This document shows, in pieces, positions 12,049 to 24,078 of a stretch of DNA of 64,000 bases. How positions within the stretch are numbered: position 1 is the stretch's first letter; each line of letters begins with the position of its first letter. The notes under the pieces were generated by a model. That model was not told the DNA's origin and did no database searches. It worked only from the letters and a program-made list of their open reading frames with translations. This stretch comes from Hydractinia symbiolongicarpus. Lineage: Eukaryota; Cnidaria; Hydrozoa; Anthoathecata; Hydractiniidae. The stretch lies in assembly GCF_029227915.1 (NCBI RefSeq), contig NC_079881.1, forward strand, positions 26,885,501-26,949,500, in the 5' to 3' direction. The position numbers were made by a program, and so were the translations under genes.

Positions 12049-13310
12049 ATCGTTCGGGAAATGAGTTTACTTCCTGGGTACTTTCTTTGTATACTTTTGA
12101 CCATACGGGCCGAGTCCATGAGTTACGGGAAATCGCGGGTTTTCGTTTGCCGGCGATTAAACTTCTTTTATTCAACGTCCCATCAAAAATGAAAACATTT
12201 TTGAAAACTACAAGTCTTATGCGTTTTAGTGGTGAAAAAATAATATAAAAAATCGTTCGGGAAATGAGTTTACTCCCTGGGTACTTTCTTTGTATACTTT
12301 TGACTATACGGGCCAAGCACGGGATTTACGGGAAATTGCGGGTTTTCGTTTGCCGGCGATTAAACTTCTTTTATTCAGTGTCTCATCAAAAATGAAAACA
12401 TTTTTGAAAACTACAAGTCTCATGTGTTTTAGTGGTGAAAAGATAATTTAAAAAATCGTTTTGGAAATGAGTTTACTCACAGGGTACTTTCTTTGTATAC
12501 ATTCGACTATACGGGCCAAGCCCGGGGTTTACGGGAAATCGCGGTTTTCGTTTGCCGGCGATTAAACCACTTTCATTAAGCCTCTCATCAAAAATTAAAA
12601 CATTTCTGAAAACTACAAGTCTCATGCGTTTTAGTGGTGAAAAAAAAAAAAAAAAAAATCATTCGGGAAATGAGTTTACTCCCTGGGTACTTTCTTTGTA
12701 TACATTTGACTACACGGGCCAAGCCCAGGATTTATAGGAAATGGCTGGTTTTCGATTGCCGGCGATTAAACTTCTTTTATTCAGCGTCCCATCAAAAATG
12801 AAAACATTTTTGAAAACTACAAGTCTCATGCGTTTTACTGGTAAAAAAATAATATAAAAAATCGTTCGGGAAATGAGTTTACTCCCTGGGAACTTTCTTT
12901 GTATACTTTTAACTATACGTCCAAGCCTGGGATTTACGGGAAATGGCGGGTTTTCGTTTGCCGGCGATTAAACTTCTTTTATTCAGTGTCTCATCAAAAA
13001 TGAAAACATTTTTGAAAACTACAAGTCTCATGCGTTTTAGTGGTGAAAAAAAAATTTAAAAAATCATTCGGGAAATGAGTTTACTCCCTGGGTACTTTCT
13101 TTGTATACATTTGACTACACGGGCAAATCCCGGGATTTATAGGAAATGGCTGGTTTTCGTTTGCCGGCGATTAAACCTCTTTCATTAAGCGTCTCATCAA
13201 AAATGAAAACATTTTTGAAAACTACAAGTCTCATTCGTTTTAGTGGTGAAAAAATAATTTAAAAAATCGTTCGGGAGATGAGTTTACTCCCAGGGTACTT
13301 TCTTTGTATA
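10313..13310 (+). repeat. 24-mer segmental copy, left member
   Basis: Matches about 15180-18175 at offset 4,867 (24 monomers), beginning in TTTTCGTTTGCC and ending where ACCATACGG diverges from ACTATACGG. Shared private changes include ACAAATCTCATG (10385 and 15252), AAGCTCGGG, and AAATGAATTTACTACC (about 11656 and 16520). Patchy differences such as GGGCCAAGCC against GGGCAAATCC near 11907 suggest later conversion. Confidence 0.75.
12640..12658 (+). repeat. Poly-A tract, 19 bp
   Basis: End of a type c monomer; replaces the usual AAAAAATAATTTAAAAA. Longest of eight such tracts. Confidence 0.9.
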
Positions 13311-13468
13311 CTTTTGACCATACGGGCCGAGTCCATGAGTTACGGGAAATCGCGGGTTTTCGTTTGCCGGCGATTAAACTTCTTTTATTCAACGTCCCAT
13401 CAAAAATGAAAACATTTTTGAAAACTACAAGTCTTATGCGTTTTAGTGGTGAAAAAATAATATAAAAA
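13266..13468 (+). repeat. Reference monomer, subtype a
   Basis: Diagnostic: CTTTTGACCATACGGGCCGAGTCCATGAGTTACGG region, TTCAACGTCCCATC, AGTCTTATGCG and a GAAAAAATAATAT end. Other copies of a read ATGATTTACGG and AGTCTCATGCG. Confidence 0.88.
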
Positions 13469-13671
13469 ATCGTTCGGGAAATGAGTTTACTCCCTGGGTA
13501 CTTTCTTTGTATACTTTTGACTATACGGGCCAAGCACGGGATTTACGGGAAATGGCGGGTTTTCGTTTGCCGGCGATTAAACTTCTTTTATTCAGTGTCT
13601 CATCAAAAATGAAAACATTTTTGAAAACTACAAGTCTCATGTGTTTTAGTGGTGAAAAGATAATTTAAAAA
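13469..13671 (+). repeat. Reference monomer, subtype b
   Basis: Diagnostic: AAGCACGGGATTTACGGG, GGCGGG, CAGTGTCTC, ATGTGTTTTAG, GAAAAGATAATTT. It is always followed by ATCGTTTTGG, the start of c or c'. Confidence 0.88.
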
Positions 13672-13873
13672 ATCGTTTTGGAAATGAGTTTACTCACAGG
13701 GTACTTTCTTTGTATACATTCGACTATACGGGCCAAGCCCGGGGTTTACGGGAAATCGCGGTTTTCGTTTGCCGGCGATTAAACCACTTTCATTAAGCCT
13801 CTCATCAAAAATTAAAACATTTCTGAAAACTACAAGTCTCATGCGTTTTAGTGGTGAAAAAAAAAAAAAAAAA
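13672..13873 (+). repeat. Reference monomer, subtype c (with poly-A)
   Basis: Diagnostic: ATCGTTTTGG, CTCACAGGG, CATTCGACTATACGGG, CGGGGTTTACGGG, ATCGCGGTTTTCG, CCACTTTCATTAAGCC, AAAATTAAAACATTTCTG and a long poly-A end in place of AAAAAATAATTTAAAAA. The right arm of the dyad is mutated and the CENP-B-box-like motif is present. Confidence 0.88.
13719..13732 (+). other. CENP-B-box-like motif (short spacer)
   Basis: TTCGACTATACGGG in reference monomer c. Monomers a and b have TTTG at the same place and d, e, f have TTTG or TTTA, so within the 6-mer only c carries the complete form. Confidence 0.4.
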
Positions 13874-13874
13874 A
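13857..13874 (+). repeat. Poly-A tract, 18 bp
   Basis: Same monomer phase as 12640-12658, one 6-mer later. Confidence 0.9.
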
Positions 13875-14076
13875 TCATTCGGGAAATGAGTTTACTCCCT
13901 GGGTACTTTCTTTGTATACATTTGACTACACGGGCCAAGCCCAGGATTTATAGGAAATGGCTGGTTTTCGATTGCCGGCGATTAAACTTCTTTTATTCAG
14001 CGTCCCATCAAAAATGAAAACATTTTTGAAAACTACAAGTCTCATGCGTTTTACTGGTAAAAAAATAATATAAAAA
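13874..14076 (+). repeat. Reference monomer, subtype d
   Basis: Diagnostic: ATCATTCGGG, CATTTGACTACACGGG, AAGCCCAGGATTTATAGG, ATGGCTGGTTTTCGATTGCC, CAGCGTCCC, GCGTTTTACTGGT and AAAAAAATAATAT. Confidence 0.88.
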
Positions 14077-14278
14077 ATCGTTCGGGAAATGAGTTTACTC
14101 CCTGGGAACTTTCTTTGTATACTTTTAACTATACGTCCAAGCCTGGGATTTACGGGAAATGGCGGGTTTTCGTTTGCCGGCGATTAAACTTCTTTTATTC
14201 AGTGTCTCATCAAAAATAAAAACATTTTTGAAAACTACAAGTCTCATGCGTTTTAGTGGTGAAAAAAAAATTTAAAAA
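14077..14278 (+). repeat. Reference monomer, subtype e
   Basis: Diagnostic: CCTGGGAACTTTC, CTTTTAACTATACGTCC, AAGCCTGGG, GGCGGG, CAGTGTCTC and the end GAAAAAAAAATTTAAAAA. One base shorter than consensus in the ACGTCC segment. Confidence 0.88.
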
Positions 14279-14481
14279 ATCATTCGGGAAATGAGTTTAC
14301 TCCCTGGGTACTTTCTTTGTATACATTTGACTACACGGGCAAATCCCGGGATTTATAGGAAATGGCTGGTTTTCGTTTGCCGGCGATTAAACCTCTTTCA
14401 TTAAGCGTCTCATCAAAAATGAAAACATTTTTGAAAACTACAAGTCTCATTCGTTTTAGTGGTGAAAAAATAATTTAAAAA
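14279..14481 (+). repeat. Reference monomer, subtype f
   Basis: Diagnostic: ATCATTCGGG, CATTTGACTACACGGGC, AAATCCCGGG (AAGCCCGGG in other copies), TTTATAGGAAATGGCTGG, CCTCTTTCATTAAGCG and a GAAAAAATAATTT end, followed by CGGGAGATGAG of the next a monomer. Confidence 0.88.
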
Positions 14482-15179
14482 ATCGTTCGGGAGATGAGTT
14501 TACTCCCAGGGTACTTTCTTTGTATACTTTTGACTATACGGGCCGAGTCCATGATTTACGGGAAATCGCGGGTTTTCGTTTGCCGGCGATTAAACTTCTT
14601 TTATTCAACGTCCCATCAAAAATGAAAACATTTTTGAAAACTACAAGTCTCATGCGTTTTAGTGGTGAAAAAATAATATCAAAACTCGTTCGGGAAATGA
14701 GTTTACTGCCTGGGTACTTTCTTTGTATACTTTTGACTATACGGGCCAAGCACGGGATTTACGGGAAATGGCGGGTTTTCGTTTGCCGGCGATTAAACTT
14801 CTTTTATTCAGTGTCTCATCAAAAATGAAAACATTTTTGAAAACTACAAGTCTCATGTGTTTTAGTGGTGAAAAGATAATTTAAAAAATCGTTTTGGAAA
14901 TGAGTTTACTCACAGGGTACTTTCTTTGTATACATTCGACTATACGGGCCAAGCCCGGTATTTACGGGAAATGGCGGGTTTTCGTTTGCCGGCGATTAAA
15001 CTTCTTTTATTCAGTGTCTCATCAAAAATGAAAACATTTTTGAAAACTACAAGTCTCATGCGTTTTAGTGGTGAAAAAAAAATTTAAAAAATCATTCGGG
15101 AAATGAGTTTACTCCCTGGGTACTTTCTTTGTATACATTTGACTACACGGGCCAAGCCCGGGATTTATAGGAAATGGCT
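14482..15179 (+). repeat. 4-mer fragment a-b-c'-f between HOR blocks
   Basis: Contains a with ATGATTTACGGG and the odd end AATATCAAAACTCG, b with CTGCCTGGG, the first c' hybrid (14888-15090), and the front of an f monomer. The f monomer switches to an a-like back (TTCAACGTCCC) at about 15180-15220, marking the start of the 24-mer copy. Confidence 0.7.
14888..15090 (+). repeat. Hybrid monomer c' (c front, e back)
   Basis: The front (ATCGTTTTGG, CTCACAGGG, CATTCGACTATACGGG, AAGCCCGG) is type c. From about TATTTACGGGAAATGGCGGG to the GAAAAAAAAATTT end it is type e. The switch lies within monomer positions about 70-85. It replaces c-d-e in one step and turns a 6-mer into a 4-mer; the opposite direction of change cannot be excluded. 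The same hybrid recurs through 18-36 kb. Confidence 0.82.
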
Positions 15180-18175
15180 GGTTTTCGTTTGCCGGCGATT
15201 AAACTTCTTTTATTCAACGTCCCATCAAAAATGAAAACATTTTTGAAAACTACAAATCTCATGCGTTTTAGTGGTAAAAAAATAATATAAAAAATCGTTC
15301 GGGAAATGAGTTTACTCCCTGGGTACTTCCTTTGTATACTTTTAACTATACGTCCAAGCTCGGGATTTACGGGAAATGGCGGGTTTTCGTTTGCCGGCGA
15401 TTAAACTTCTTTTATTCAGTGTCTCGTCAAAAATGAAAACATTTTTGAAAACTACAAGTCTCATGCGTTTTAGTGGTGAAAAAAAAATTTAAAAAATCAT
15501 TCGGGAAATGAGTTTACTCCCTGGGTACTTTCTTTGTATACATTTGACTACACGGGCCAAGCCCGGGATTTATAAGAAATGGCTGGCTTTCGTTTGCCGG
15601 CGATTAAACCTCTTTCATTAAGCGTCTCATCAAAAATAAAAACATTTTCGAAAACTACAAGTCTCATGCGTTTTAGTGGTGAAAAAATAATTTAAAAAAT
15701 CGTTCGGGAAATGAGTTTACTCCCTGGGTACTTTCTTTGTATACTTTTGACTATACGGGCCGAGTCCGGGATTTACGGGAAATCGCGGGTTTTCCTTTGC
15801 CGGCGATTAAACTTCTTTTATTCAACGTCCCATCAAAAATGAAAACATTTTTGAAAACTACAAGTCTCATGCGTTTTAGTGGTGAAAAAATAATATAAAA
15901 AATCGTTCGGGAAATGAGTTTACTCCCTGGGTACTTTCTTTGTATACTTTTGACTATACGGGCCAAGCTCGGAATTTAAGGGAAATGGCGGGTTTTCGTT
16001 TGCCGGCGATTAAACTTCTTTTATTCAGTGTCTCATCAAAAATGAAAACATTTTTGAAAACTACAAGTCTCATGTGTTTTAGTGGTGAAAAGATAATTTA
16101 AAAAATCGTTTTGGAAATGAGTTTACTCACAGAGTACTTTCTTTGTATACATTCGACTATACGGGCCAAGCCCAGGATTTACGGGAAATCGCGGTTTTCG
16201 TTTGCCGGCGATTAAACCACTTTCATTAAGCCTCTAATTAAAAATGAAAACATTTCTGAAAACTACAAGTCTCATGCGTTTTAGTGGTGAAAAAAGAAAA
16301 TTAAAAAATCATTCGGGAAATGAGTTTACTCCCTGGGTACTTTCTTTGTATACATTTGAGTACACGGGCCAAGCCCAGGATTTATAGGAAATGGCTGTTT
16401 TTCGTTTGCCGGCGATTAAACTACTTTTATTCAGCGTCCCATCAAAAATGAAAACATTTTTGAAAACTACAAGTCTCATGCGTTTTAGTGGTAAAAAAAT
16501 AATATAAAAAATCGTTCGGGAAATGAATTTACTACCTGGGTACTTTCTTTGTATACTTTTAACTATACGTCCAAGCCCGGGATTTACGGGAAATGGCGGG
16601 TTTTCGTTTGCCGGCGATTAAACTTCCTTTATTCAGTGTCTCATCAAAAATGAAAACATTTTTGAAAACTACAAGTCTCATGCGTTTTAGTGGTGAAAAA
16701 AAAATTTAAAAAATCATTCGGGAAATGAGTTTACTCCCTGGGTACTTTCTTTGTATACATTTGACTACACGGGCAAATCCCGGGATTTATAGGAAATGGC
16801 TGGTTTTCGTTTGCCGGCGATTAAACCTCTTTCATTAAGCGTCTCATCAAAAATGAAAACATTTTTGAAAACTACAAGTCTCATTCGTTTTAGTGGTGAA
16901 AAAATAATTTAAAAAATCGTTCGGGAAATGAGTTTACTTCCTGGGTACTTTCTTTGTATACTTTTGACCATACGGGCCGAGTCCATGAGTTACGGGAAAT
17001 CGCGGGTTTTCGTTTGCCGGCGATTAAACTTCTTTTATTCAACGTCCCATCAAAAATGAAAACATTTTTGAAAACTACCAGTCTTATGCGTTTTAGTGGT
17101 GAAAAAATAATATAAAAAATCGTTCGGGAAATGAGTTTACTCCCTGGGTACTTTCTTTGTATACTTTTGACTATACGGGCCAAGCACGGGATTTACGGGA
17201 AATGGCGGGTTTTCGTTTGCCGGCGATTAAACTTCTTTTATTCAGTGTCTCATCAAAAATGAAAACATTTTTGAAAACTACAAGTCTCATGTGTTTTAGT
17301 GGTGAAAAGATAATTTAAAAAATCGTTTTGGAAATGAGTTTACTCACAGGGTACTTTCTTTGTATACATTCGACTATACGGGCCAAGCCCGGGGTTTACG
17401 GGAAATCGCGGTTTTCGTTTGCCGGCGATTAAACCACTTTCATTAAGCCTCTCATCAAAAATTAAAACATTTCTGAAAACTACAAGTCTCATGCGTTTTA
17501 GTGGTGAAAAAAAAAAAAAAAAATCATTCGGGAAATGAGTTTACTCCCTGGGTACTTTCTTTGTATACATTTGACTACACGGGCCAAGCCCAGGATTTAT
17601 AGGAAATGGCTGGTTTTCGATTGCCGGCGATTAAACTTCTTTTATTCAGCGTCCCATCAAAAATGAAAACATTTTTGAAAACTACAAGTCTCATGCGTTT
17701 TACTGGTAAAAAAATAATATAAAAAATCGTTCGGGAAATGAGTTTACTCCCTGGGAACTTTCTTTGTATACTTTTAACTATACGTCCAAGCCTGGGATTT
17801 ACGGGAAATGGCGGGTTTTCGTTTGCCGGCGATTAAACTTCTTTTATTCAGTGTCTCATCAAAAATGAAAACATTTTTGAAAACTACAAGTCTCATGCGT
17901 TTTAGTGGTGAAAAAAAAATTTAAAAAATCATTCGGGAAATGAGTTTACTCCCTGGGTACTTTCTTTGTATACATTTGACTACACGGGCAAATCCCGGGA
18001 TTTATAGGAAATGGCTGGTTTTCGTTTGCCGGCGATTAAACCTCTTTCATTAAGCGTCTCATCAAAAATGAAAACATTTTTGAAAACTACAAGTCTCATG
18101 CGTTTTAGTGGTGAAAAAATAATTTAAAAAATCGTTCGGGAGATGAGTTTACTCCCAGGGTACTTTCTTTGTATA
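15180..18175 (+). repeat. 24-mer segmental copy, right member
   Basis: Right partner of 10313-13310. A third, shorter copy of its beginning (ACAAATCTCATG at 24171, then AAGCTCGGAATTTAAGGG) occurs at about 24100-24900, offset about 8,919 bp or 44 monomers. Confidence 0.75.
17507..17523 (+). repeat. Poly-A tract, 17 bp
   Basis: End of type c, just before the left limit of the 16-mer repeat. Confidence 0.9.
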
Positions 18176-19533
18176 CTTTTGACTATACGGGCCGAGTCCA
18201 TGATTTACGGGAAATCGCGGGTTTTCGTTTGCCGGCGATTAAACTTCTTTTATTCAACGTCCCATCAAAAATGAAAACATTTTTGAAAACTACAAGTCTC
18301 ATGCGTTTTAGTGGTGAAAAAATAATATCAAAACTCGTTCGGGAAATGAGTTTACTGCCTGGGTACTTTCTTTGTATACTTTTGACTATACGGGCCAAGC
18401 ACGGGATTTACGGGAAATGGCGGGTTTTCGTTTGCCGGCGATTAAACTTCTTTTATTCAGTGTCTCATCAAAAATGAAAACATTTTTGAAAACTACAAGT
18501 CTCATGTGTTTTAGTGGTGAAAAGATAATTTAAAAAATCGTTTTGGAAATGAGTTTACTCACAGGATACTTTCTTTGTATACATTCGACTATACGGGCCA
18601 AGCCCGGTATTTACGGGAAATGGCGGGTTTTCGTTTGCCGGCGATTAAACTTCTTTTATTCAGTGTCTCATCAAAAATATAAACATTTTTGAAAACTACA
18701 AGTCTCATGCGTTTTAGTGGTGAAAAAAAAATTTAAAAAATCATTCGGGAAATGAGTTTACTCCCTGGGTACTTTCTTTGTATACATTTGACTACATGGG
18801 CCAAGCCCGGGATTTATAGGAAATGGCTGGTTTTCGTTTGCCGGCGATTAAACCTCTTTCATTAAGCGTCTCATCAAAAATGAAAACATTTTTGAAAACT
18901 ACAAGTCTCATGCGTTTTAGTGGTGAAAAAATAAATTAAAAAATCGTTCGGGAAATGAGTTTACTTCCTGGGTACTTTCTTTGTATACTTTTGAGCATAC
19001 GGGCCGAGTCCATGAGTTACGGGAAATCGCGGGTTTTCGTTTGCCGGCGATTAAACTTCTTTTATTCAACGTCCCATCAAAAATGAAAACATTTTTGAAA
19101 ACTACAAGTCTTATGCGTTTTAGTGGTGAAAAAATAATATAAAAAATCGTTCGGGAAATGAGTTTACTCCCTGGGTACTTTCTTTGTATACTTTTGACTA
19201 TACGGGCCAAGCACGGGATTTACGGGAAATGGCGGGTTTTCGTTTGCCGGCGATTAAACTTCTTTTATTCAGTGTCTCATCAAAAATGAAAACATTTTTG
19301 AAAACTGCAAGTCTCATGTGTTTTAGTGGTGAAAAGATAATTTAAAAAATCGTTTTGGAAATGAGTTTACTCACAGGGTACTTTCTTTGTATACATTCGA
19401 CTATGCGGGCCAAGCCCGGGGTTTACGGGAAATCGCGGTTTTCGTTTGCCGGCGATTAAACCACTTTCATTAAGCCTCTCATCAAAAATTAAAACATTTC
19501 TGAAAACTACAAGTCTCATGCGTTTTAGTGGTG

Positions 19534-19549
19534 AAAAAAAAAAAAAAAA
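19534..19549 (+). repeat. Poly-A tract, 16 bp
   Basis: End of type c in the first 16-mer copy; its partner at 22777 is one base longer. Confidence 0.9.
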
Positions 19550-22500
19550 TCATTCGGGAAATGAGTTTACTCCCTGGGTACTTTCTTTGTATACATTTGA
19601 CTACACGGGCCAAGCCCAGGATTTATAGGAAATGGCTGGTTTTCGATTGCCGGCGATTAAACTTCTTTTATTCAGCGTCCCATCAAAAATGAAAACATTT
19701 TTGAAAACTACAAGTCTCATGCGTTTTACTGGTAAAAAAATAATATAAAAAATCGTTCGGGAAATGAGTTTACTCCCTGGGAACTTTCTTTGTATACTTT
19801 TAACTATACGTCCAAGCCTGGGATTTACGGGAAATGGCGGGTTTTCGTTTGCCGGCGATTAAACTTCTTTTATTCAGTGTCTCATCAAAAATGAAAACAT
19901 TTTTGAAAACTACAAGTCTCATGCGTTTTAGTGGTGAAAAAAAAATTTAAAAAATCATTCGGGAAATGAGTTTACTCCCTGGGTACTTTCTTTGTATACA
20001 TTTGACTACACGGGCAAATCCCGGGATTTATAGGAAATGGCTGGTTTTCGTTTGCCGGCGATTAAACCTCTTTCATTAAGCGTCTCATCAAAAATGAAAA
20101 CATTTTTGAAAACTACAAGTCTCATGCGTTTTAGTGGTGAAAAAATAATTTAAAAAATCGTTCGGGAGATGAGTTTACTCCCAGGGTACTTTCTTTGTAT
20201 ACTTTTGACTATACGGGCCGAGTCCATGATTTACGGGAAATCGCGGGTTTTCGTTTGCCGGCGATTAAACTTCTTTTATTCAACGTCCCATCAAAAATGA
20301 AAACATTTTTGAAAACTACAAGTCTCATGCGTTTTAGTGGTGAAAAAATAATATCAAAACTCGTTCGGGAAATGAGTTTACTGCCTGGGTACTTTCTTTG
20401 TATACTTTTGACTATACGGGCCAAGCACGGGATTTACGGGAAATGGCGGGTTTTCGTTTGCCGGCGATTAAACTTCTTTTATTCAGTGTCTCATCAAAAA
20501 TGAAAACATTTTTGAAAACTACAAGTCTCATGTGTTTTAGTGGTGAAAAGATAATTTAAAAAATCGTTTTGGAAATGAGTTTACTCACAGGATACTTTCT
20601 TTGTATACATTCGACTATACGGGCCAAGCCCGGTATTTACGGGAAATGGCGGGTTTTCGTTTGCCGGCGATTAAACTTCTTTTATTCAGTGTCTCATCAA
20701 AAATATAAACATTTTTGAAAACTACAAGTCTCATGCGTTTTAGTGGTGAAAAAAAAATTTAAAAAATCATTCGGGAAATGAGTTTACTCCCTGGGTACTT
20801 TCTTTGTATACATTTGACTACACGGGCCAAGCCCAGGATTTATAGGAAATGGCTGGTTTTCGATTGCCGGCGATTAAACTTCTTTTATTCAGCGTCCCAT
20901 CAAAAATGAAAACATTTTTGAAAACTACAAGTCTCATGCGTTTTACTGGTAAAAAAATAATATAAAAAATCGTTCGGGAAATGAGTTTACTCCCTGGGAA
21001 CTTTCTTTGTATACTTTTAACTATACGTCCAAGCCTGGGATTTACGGGAAATGGCGGGTTTTCGTTTGCCGGCGATTAAACTTCTTTTATTCAGTGTCTC
21101 ATCAAAAATGAAAACATTTTTGAAAACTACAAGTCTCATGCGTTTTAGTGGTGAAAAAAAAATTTAAAAAATCATTCGGGAAATGAGTTTACTCCCTGGG
21201 TACTTTCTTTGTATACATTTGACTACACGGGCAAATCCCGGGATTTATAGGAAATGGCTGGTTTTCGTTTGCCGGCGATTAAACCTCTTTCATTAAGCGT
21301 CTCATCAAAAATGAAAACATTTTTGAAAACTACAAGTCTCATGCGTTTTAGTGGTGAAAAAATAATTTAAAAAATCGTTCGGGAGATGAGTTTACTCCCA
21401 GGGTACTTTCTTTGTATACTTTTGACTATACGGGCCGAGTCCATGATTTACGGGAAATCGCGGGTTTTCGTTTGCCGGCGATTAAACTTCTTTTATTCAA
21501 CGTCCCATCAAAAATGAAAACATTTTTGAAAACTACAAGTCTCATGCGTTTTAGTGGTGAAAAAATAATATCAAAACTCGTTCGGGAAATGAGTTTACTG
21601 CCTGGGTACTTTCTTTGTATACTTTTGACTATACGGGCCAAGCACGGGATTTACGGGAAATGGCGGGTTTTCGTTTGCCGGCGATTAAACTTCTTTTATT
21701 CAGTGTCTCATCAAAAATGAAAACATTTTTCAAAACTACAAGTCTCATGTGTTTTAGTGGTGAAAAGATAATTTAAAAAATCGTTTTGGAAATGAGTTTA
21801 CTCACAGGATACTTTCTTTGTATACATTCGACTATACGGGCCAAGCCCGGTATTTACGGGAAATGGCGGGTTTTCGTTTGCCGGCGATTAAACTTCTTTT
21901 ATTCAGTGTCTCATCAAAAATATAAACATTTTTGAAAACTACAAGTCTCATGCGTTTTAGTGGTGAAAAAAAAATTTAAAAAATCATTCGGGAAATGAGT
22001 TTACTCCCTGGGTACTTTCTTTGTATACATTTGACTACACGGGCCAAGCCCGGGATTTATAGGAAATGGCTGGTTTTCGTTTGCCGGCGATTAAACCTCT
22101 TTCATTAAGCGTCTCATCAAAAATGAAAACATTTTTGAAAACTACAAGTCTCATGCGTTTTAGTGGTGAAAAAATAAATTAAAAAATCGTTCGGGAAATG
22201 AGTTTACTTCCTGGGTACTTTCTTTGTATACTTTTGAGCATACGGGCCGAGTCCATGAGTTACGGGAAATCGCGGGTTTTCGTTTGTCGGCGATTAAACT
22301 TCTTTTATTCAACGTCCCATCAAAAATGAAAACATTTTTGAAAACTACAAGTCTTATGCGTTTTAGTGGTGAAAAAATAATATAAAAAATCGTTCGGGAA
22401 ATGAGTTTACTCCCTGGGTACTTTCTTTGTATACTATTGACTATACGGGCCAAGCACGGGATTTACGGGAAATGGCGGGTTTTCGTTTGCCGGCGATTAA

Positions 22501-22776
22501 ACTTCTTTTATTCAGTGTCTCATCAAAAATGAAAACATTTTTGAAAACTACAAGTCTCATGTGTTTTAGTGGTGAAAAGATAATTTAAAAAATCGTTTTG
22601 GAAATGAGTTTACTCACAGGGTACTTTCTTTGTATACATTCGACTATGCGGGCCAAGCCCGGGGTTTACGGGAAATCGCGGTTTTCGTTTGCCGGCGATT
22701 AAACCACTTTCATTAAGCCTCTCATCAAAAATTAAAACATTTCTGAAAACTACAAGTCTCATGCGTTTTAGTGGTG

Positions 22777-22793
22777 AAAAAAAAAAAAAAAAA
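22777..22793 (+). repeat. Poly-A tract, 17 bp
   Basis: End of type c in the second 16-mer copy. Confidence 0.9.
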
Positions 22794-24078
22794 TCATTCG
22801 GGAAATGAGTTTACTCCCTGGGTACTTTCTTTGTATACATTTGACTACACGGGCCAAGCCCAGGATTTATAGGAAATGGCTGGTTTTCGATTGCCGGCGA
22901 TTAAACTTCTTTTATTCAGCGTCCCATCAAAAATGAAAACATTTTTGAAAACTACAAGTCTCATGCGTTTTACTGGTAAAAAAATAATATAAAAAATCGT
23001 TCGGGAAATGAGTTTACTCCCTGGGAACTTTCTTTGTATACTTTTAACTATACGTCCAAGCCTGGGATTTACGGGAAATGGCGGGTTTTCGTTTGCCGGC
23101 GATTAAACTTCTTTTATTCAGTGTCTCATCAAAAATGAAAACATTTTTGAAAACTACAAGTCTCATGCGTTTTAGTGGTGAAAAAAAAATTTAAAAAATC
23201 ATTCGGGAAATGAGTTTACTCCCTGGGTACTTTCTTTGTATACATTTGACTACACGGGCAAATCCCGGGATTTATAGGAAATGGCTGGTTTTCGTTTGCC
23301 GGCGATTAAACCTCTTTCATTAAGCGTCTCATCAAAAATGAAAACATTTTTGAAAACTACAAGTCTCATGCGTTTTAGTGGTGAAAAAATAATTTAAAAA
23401 ATCGTTCGGGAGATGAGTTTACTCCCAGGGTACTTTCTTTGTATACTTTTGACTATACGGGCCGAGTCCATGATTTACGGGAAATCGCGGGTTTTCGTTT
23501 GCCGGCGATTAAACTTCTTTTATTCAACGTCCCATCAAAAATGAAAACATTTTTGAAAACTACAAGTCTCATGCGTTTTAGTGGTGAAAAAATAATATCA
23601 AAACTCGTTCGGGAAATGAGTTTACTGCCTGGGTACTTTCTTTGTATACTTTTGACTATACGGGCCAAGCACGGGATTTACGGGAAATGGCGGGTTTTCG
23701 TTTGCCGGCGATTAAACTTCTTTTATTCAGTGTCTCATCAAAAATGAAAACATTTTTGAAAACTACAAGTCTCATGTGTTTTAGTGGTGAAAAGATAATT
23801 TAAAAAATCGTTTTGGAAATGAGTTTACTCACAGGATACTTTCTTTGTATACATTCGACTATACGGGCCAAGCCCGGTATTTACGGGAAATGGCGGGTTT
23901 TCGTTTGCCGGCGATTAAACTTCTTTTATTCAGTGTCTCATCAAAAATATAAACATTTTTGAAAACTACAAGTCTCATGCGTTTTAGTGGTGAAAAAAAA
24001 ATTTAAAAAATCATTCGGGAAATGAGTTTACTCCCTGGGTACTTTCTTTGTATACATTTGACTACACGGGCCAAGCCC

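Larger units (their letters stand above)
12049..14481 (+). repeat. 6-mer HOR a-b-c-d-e-f, ~1,217 bp, two tandem copies
   Basis: Copies are 12049-13265 and 13266-14481. They share every diagnostic subtype change: ATGAGTTACGGG in a, AAGCACGGG in b, poly-A in c, CGATTGCCGG and TTTTACTGG in d, CTGGGAAC in e, GGGCAAATCC in f of the second copy. Differences include ATTGCGGG against ATGGCGGG in b and poly-A length 19 against 18. This is the clearest HOR of the central part. Confidence 0.92.
17524..24078 (+). repeat. 16-mer super-HOR, ~3,244 bp, two tandem copies
   Basis: About 17524-20834 matches 20768-24078 at offset 3,243-3,244. The one-base change comes from poly-A length (16 at 19534, 17 at 22777). 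The order within the period is a-b-c'-f-a-b-c-d-e-f (10-mer, from about 18130) followed by a-b-c'-d-e-f (6-mer, from about 20156). Few substitutions separate copies, for example ACATGGG at 18793 against ACACGGG, GTCGGCG near 22287 and TTTTTCAAAAC near 21727. Confidence 0.88.
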
